This document shows, one piece after another, positions 61,359-64,000 of a DNA stretch of 64,000 nt. Position numbers and translations under genes: made by a program. The notes beneath the pieces are model-generated. The model was not told the origin of the DNA and ran no database searches. It saw only the letters and a program-made list of their open reading frames with translations. Origin of the DNA: Asanoa sp040676615 (lineage in GTDB: Bacteria; Actinomycetota; Actinomycetes; Mycobacteriales; Micromonosporaceae); the NCBI RefSeq assembly GCF_040676615.1, contig NZ_JBFAPI010000004.1:496001-560000 (forward strand), written 5' to 3'. The stretch's first letter is position 1. Each line of letters starts with the position of its first letter.

Positions 61359-61874
61359 ATGAGAACCAGACTATGGCTCGCGCCGTTGCTCATGTCCCTG
61401 CTGGCAACGGGCTGCACGACATCGCCACACCAGGACGAGATCCCGTCAGCGGGAGGAGCGGCCGCACCACGACCGACGGCCAGCCTCAGCGAGATGGACC
61501 AGGCCATCCGGTACGCCCAGTGCGTGCGCTCCAACGGCGTGCCGATGAGCGACCCCCAGCTGGACAGCGCCGGCAACGTCCAGCCGGGCCGGCCGCAGGA
61601 CAAAGACTCGCTCGACGCCGCCGCGATCGCCAGGGCCCAGCAGCAGTGCCGGCAGTACGAGCCGGTCGCACCGCCCGGCCTGGCCGAGCTCAAGCTCGAA
61701 CTGTCGCGCGAGTTCTCCCGCTGCATGCGCGCACACGGCGTCGAGCACTTCCCCGACCCCGAGAATGACGCACACGTCGAGGTCCCGCTGGAGGTCCGTG
61801 ACGACCCCGAGTACGCGCAGGCGGAGCCGGTCTGCGACGAGCACGTCCGGCAGTACACCCCGTCGCCGCGATGA
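61359..61874 (+). CDS. Lipoprotein with two CMR-x-x-GV-type repeats
   Basis: The protein has 171 residues from ATG 61359. The lipobox is LMSLLATGC. The mature protein has two repeats of the actinomycete motif C-(V/M)-R-x-(N/H)-G-V: YAQCVRSNGVPMSDPQ and FSRCMRAHGVEHFPDPE. Proteins of this type commonly precede MacA/MacB genes in actinomycetes, as here (4-base overlap), and are likely outer-face accessory proteins. The function is unknown. Confidence 0.8.
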   Translation: MRTRLWLAPLLMSLLATGCTTSPHQDEIPSAGGAAAPRPTASLSEMDQAIRYAQCVRSNGVPMSDPQLDSAGNVQPGRPQDKDSLDAAAIARAQQQCRQYEPVAPPGLAELKLELSREFSRCMRAHGVEHFPDPENDAHVEVPLEVRDDPEYAQAEPVCDEHVRQYTPSPR

Positions 61875-62929
61875 GACGTCGCGCGCAGACCCTCACGGTC
61901 GCCGGCGTCGGCGTCCTCGCGGCCGCCGCCGCGGCCACCGCGACGTTCGGATTCGGGCCGGACCCGGCAGCGCCAACCGCCGACGACGACCTGCCACCCC
62001 AACGTGCCCAGGTCGTCCGGGAGACGATGCTGGACACCACCGACGTCGCCGGCGAACTCGGCTACACCGGCACCACGACACTGGCCGGGCGCATCCCCGG
62101 CGTCATCACCCGGATGCCACTTCCCGGCGACGTCATCGGCCGCGGCCGCCCCATCTACCGGGTCGACAACACCCCGATCGTGCTGATGTACGGCTCCGTC
62201 GCCGCGTACCGGTCCCTCGGGCCCGGCTCGACCGGCTCCGACGTGCGCCAGCTGGAGCAGAACCTGAAAGCCCTCGGCTACCACGGCTTCACGGTCGACG
62301 CGATCTACTCGTCGGCCACCGCCACCGCCGTACGCGAATGGCAGGAAGACCACGGCCTCCCCCGGACGGGTCGCGTCGAGCAGGGCCGCGTCGTGTTCGC
62401 GCCGGAGGCCATCCGGGTGGCGGCCACCGCCGCCGGCGTCAACGAGTCCACCGGGGGCGCCGCGGCGGTCCTGACCTACACCACGACCGGCCGCCAGGTG
62501 ACGGTGCGACTCGCGATCGGACAGCAGCGCCTGGCCCGGCGCGGAACCACGGTGCGGATCCAGCTGCCGAACGGCACGGTCACCGCCGGTCGCGTCGACC
62601 GGGTGTTCACCATCGTCGAGCCGGCTGACGCCGGCGGCCAGGACGAGACGCGGATCCAGGTGACGGTCTCGCTGGCCGATCCGGCCGCCGCCGCCGGCAT
62701 CGAGGCGGCCGTGGTCAACGTGACCTTCACCGCCGGCCAGCGCGAGCACGTCCTGTCCGTGCCCGTCGCCGCGCTGGTGGCCCTGGCCGAGGGCGGCTAC
62801 GGCGTGGAGGTGATCGACGGTACGACGACGCACTACGTGCGCATCCAGACCGGGCTGTTCGCGAACGGCCGCGTGGAGGTCACCGGCGACGGGCTCGAGG
62901 AGGGCACCACCGTGGGGATGCCGCGATGA
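61871..62929 (+). CDS. Periplasmic-adaptor-like protein with peptidoglycan-binding domain
   Basis: The protein has 352 residues. An N-terminal membrane anchor is followed by an HlyD/MacA-like split barrel. Into that barrel a PG_binding_1 domain (about 110-150) is inserted: LGPGSTGSDVRQLEQNLKAL then YSSATATAVREWQEDHGL. The C-terminal barrel has HVLSVPVAALVALAEGGYGV and GRVEVTGDGLEEGTTVGMP, typical of efflux adaptors. It links the MacB-type exporter to the cell wall. ATGA overlaps on both sides. Confidence 0.88.
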   Translation: MRRRAQTLTVAGVGVLAAAAAATATFGFGPDPAAPTADDDLPPQRAQVVRETMLDTTDVAGELGYTGTTTLAGRIPGVITRMPLPGDVIGRGRPIYRVDNTPIVLMYGSVAAYRSLGPGSTGSDVRQLEQNLKALGYHGFTVDAIYSSATATAVREWQEDHGLPRTGRVEQGRVVFAPEAIRVAATAAGVNESTGGAAAVLTYTTTGRQVTVRLAIGQQRLARRGTTVRIQLPNGTVTAGRVDRVFTIVEPADAGGQDETRIQVTVSLADPAAAAGIEAAVVNVTFTAGQREHVLSVPVAALVALAEGGYGVEVIDGTTTHYVRIQTGLFANGRVEVTGDGLEEGTTVGMPR

Positions 62930-63582
62930 TCGAACTGACCGACGTCACGAAGGCGTACGCCGGTGGTGTGCACGCTCTGGCGGGCGTCACCCTGACCATC
63001 GCCCCCGGCGACAGCGTCGCGGTGGTCGGGCCGTCCGGCTCCGGGAAATCAACCATGCTGCACATGATGGGTACGCTCGACCGGCCGACCGCGGGCCGCG
63101 TGGCGGTCGACGGCCACGACGTCGGCCGTCTCACCGACCGCCAGCTCTCGGCATTGCGGGCCCGGCGCATCGGGTTCGTCTTCCAGCAGTTCCATCTCGC
63201 GGCCGGGGTGCCCGTGCGCGACAACGTCGCCGACGGCCTGCTCTACGCCGGCGTCGCCCGAGCCGAACGGCGCCGCCGCGCCACGGCCACCCTCGAGCGG
63301 GTGGGCCTCGGCCACCGGCTGCGGCACGAGCCACGCGAACTGTCCGGCGGCGAGAAGCAGCGGGTCGCGATCGCGCGAGCGGTGGTCGGCGAACCGGCCC
63401 TGCTGCTGGCCGACGAGCCGACCGGCAACCTCGATTCCGCCTCCGGCGCGGCCGTCATGGCCCTGCTGCACGACCTCCACGCAAGCGGAACGACGATCGT
63501 GGTGATCACCCACGACCAGCAGGTCGCTGCCGGCCTCGACCGCCAGATCCACTTGCGCGACGGCCGGGTGGTGAGCCCATGA
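62926..63582 (+). CDS. MacB/LolD-type ABC ATPase
   Basis: The protein has 218 residues. Walker A is GPSGSGKST, the LolD/MacB Q-loop IGFVFQQFHL, signature LSGGEKQR, Walker B LLLADEPTGNLDS and ITHDQQVA. It drives the FtsX-like permease encoded next (ATGA overlap). Confidence 0.9.
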   Translation: MIELTDVTKAYAGGVHALAGVTLTIAPGDSVAVVGPSGSGKSTMLHMMGTLDRPTAGRVAVDGHDVGRLTDRQLSALRARRIGFVFQQFHLAAGVPVRDNVADGLLYAGVARAERRRRATATLERVGLGHRLRHEPRELSGGEKQRVAIARAVVGEPALLLADEPTGNLDSASGAAVMALLHDLHASGTTIVVITHDQQVAAGLDRQIHLRDGRVVSP

Positions 63583-64000
63583 CGCTTCTCCCGGCCCGGC
63601 TGCGCCCCAGCGACGTCGTCCGCGTGGCCGCCGCCGGCCTGCGTACCCGGCCCACGCGGGCGCTGCTGTCCGCACTGGGCATCGCCATCGGCATCGCCGC
63701 GATGGTCGGCGTCGTGGGCCTGTCCGCATCGTCCGGCGAACAGGTCAACCGACAGCTGGCGGCGCTGGGCACGAACCTGCTCACGGTCGCGCCGGGGCGG
63801 ACGGTCGACGGCGCCGACGCCAGGCTGCCGGCCGAAGCCGAGGCGATGATCGCGCGCATCGGCCCGGTCACCGCGGTCTCGGCCACCGGGGCCGTCGCAA
63901 ACACGCACGTGTACCGATCGGACCGGATCCCGCCCGAGGAGACCAACGGACTCACGGTCCTCGCCGCGCGGTCCACGCTGCTGGCCGCCGTCGGGGGCGC
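63579..64000 (+). CDS. MacB-like FtsX-family permease (partial, C-terminus beyond window)
   Basis: ATG 63579 opens a frame running off the right edge (140 codons visible). The N-terminus has RVAAAGLRTRPTRALLSALG and a membrane helix (IAIGIAAMVGVVGLSASSG), followed by the start of the outer MacB_PCD domain (VNRQLAALGTNLLTVAPGR). It is the permease of the lipoprotein-adaptor-ATPase operon. Confidence 0.88.
   Translation, partial: MTLLPARLRPSDVVRVAAAGLRTRPTRALLSALGIAIGIAAMVGVVGLSASSGEQVNRQLAALGTNLLTVAPGRTVDGADARLPAEAEAMIARIGPVTAVSATGAVANTHVYRSDRIPPEETNGLTVLAARSTLLAAVGG

Overview
The window is a dense, very GC-rich chromosome segment from a filamentous actinomycete, most likely of the Micromonosporaceae/Streptomyces type. 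The evidence is extreme third-position GC, frequent GTG starts, ATGA/GTGA/TGATG overlaps throughout operons, a DUF574-type methyltransferase, lipoproteins with LAAC-type lipoboxes and an LPxTG-like surface protein. No tRNA, rRNA, CRISPR array, insertion sequence or phage gene was seen. The window cuts a gene at each end.

Layout. (1) 1-6.3 kb: an alpha/beta-hydrolase fused to a glycosyltransferase-like domain (cut by the left edge), a methyltransferase, an AraC/MFS pair, and a TetR regulator divergent from an SDR plus tautomerase pair with two direct-repeat operators between them. (2) 6.3-12.8 kb: a rifampicin monooxygenase (rox), a scar holding remnants of a GntR regulator and an ACC deaminase, a DUF574 methyltransferase, a TenA-like/TenA/cupin/SDR operon and a bicupin. 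(3) 12.9-17.0 kb: an envelope-signalling block with a membrane Ser/Thr kinase, an ECF sigma factor, two lipoproteins sharing a repeated unrecognised domain, and a sortase-type surface protein. (4) 17.1-26.8 kb: AI-2E family protein, DUF1684 protein, a complete five-gene Dpp/Opp ABC importer, a GT39-like membrane glycosyltransferase, a GNAT enzyme and a broken ricin-lectin gene. (5) 26.8-32.3 kb: a myo-inositol catabolic operon (iolE-iolC-aldolase-iolB-iolD, minus strand) whose first gene, iolG, survives only as fused 5' and 3' ends behind an intact-looking operator. (6) 33.8-49.6 kb: a very compact 15-gene minus-strand operon combining 2-hydroxyacid dehydrogenase, DapA-like aldolase, atypical SDR, aminotransferase, a complete Dpp/Opp importer, Gfo/Idh oxidoreductase, TldD and TldE-like proteins, two DUF4438 paralogues and a GntR regulator, with a large palindrome at its promoter end. 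(7) 49.7-54.2 kb: MFS exporter, a PHM-like copper monooxygenase, an F420-type nitroreductase and an N-terminally short serine hydrolase. (8) 54.3-64 kb: two two-component systems, each next to an ABC exporter; the second belongs to a MacAB-like system cut by the right edge.

How the genes work together. The strongest candidate for an undescribed system is the 33.8-49.6 kb operon. An importer for a peptide-like compound is co-transcribed with a probable TldD/E protease pair, two proteins of unknown function (DUF4438) and a set of amino-acid/keto-acid converting enzymes, under a GntR regulator. I infer uptake, cleavage and catabolism of a modified peptide or unusual amino-acid conjugate; the substrate cannot be read from the sequence. 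Three gene scars (iolG, acdS with its GntR regulator, ricin lectin) show recent loss of accessory functions around it.
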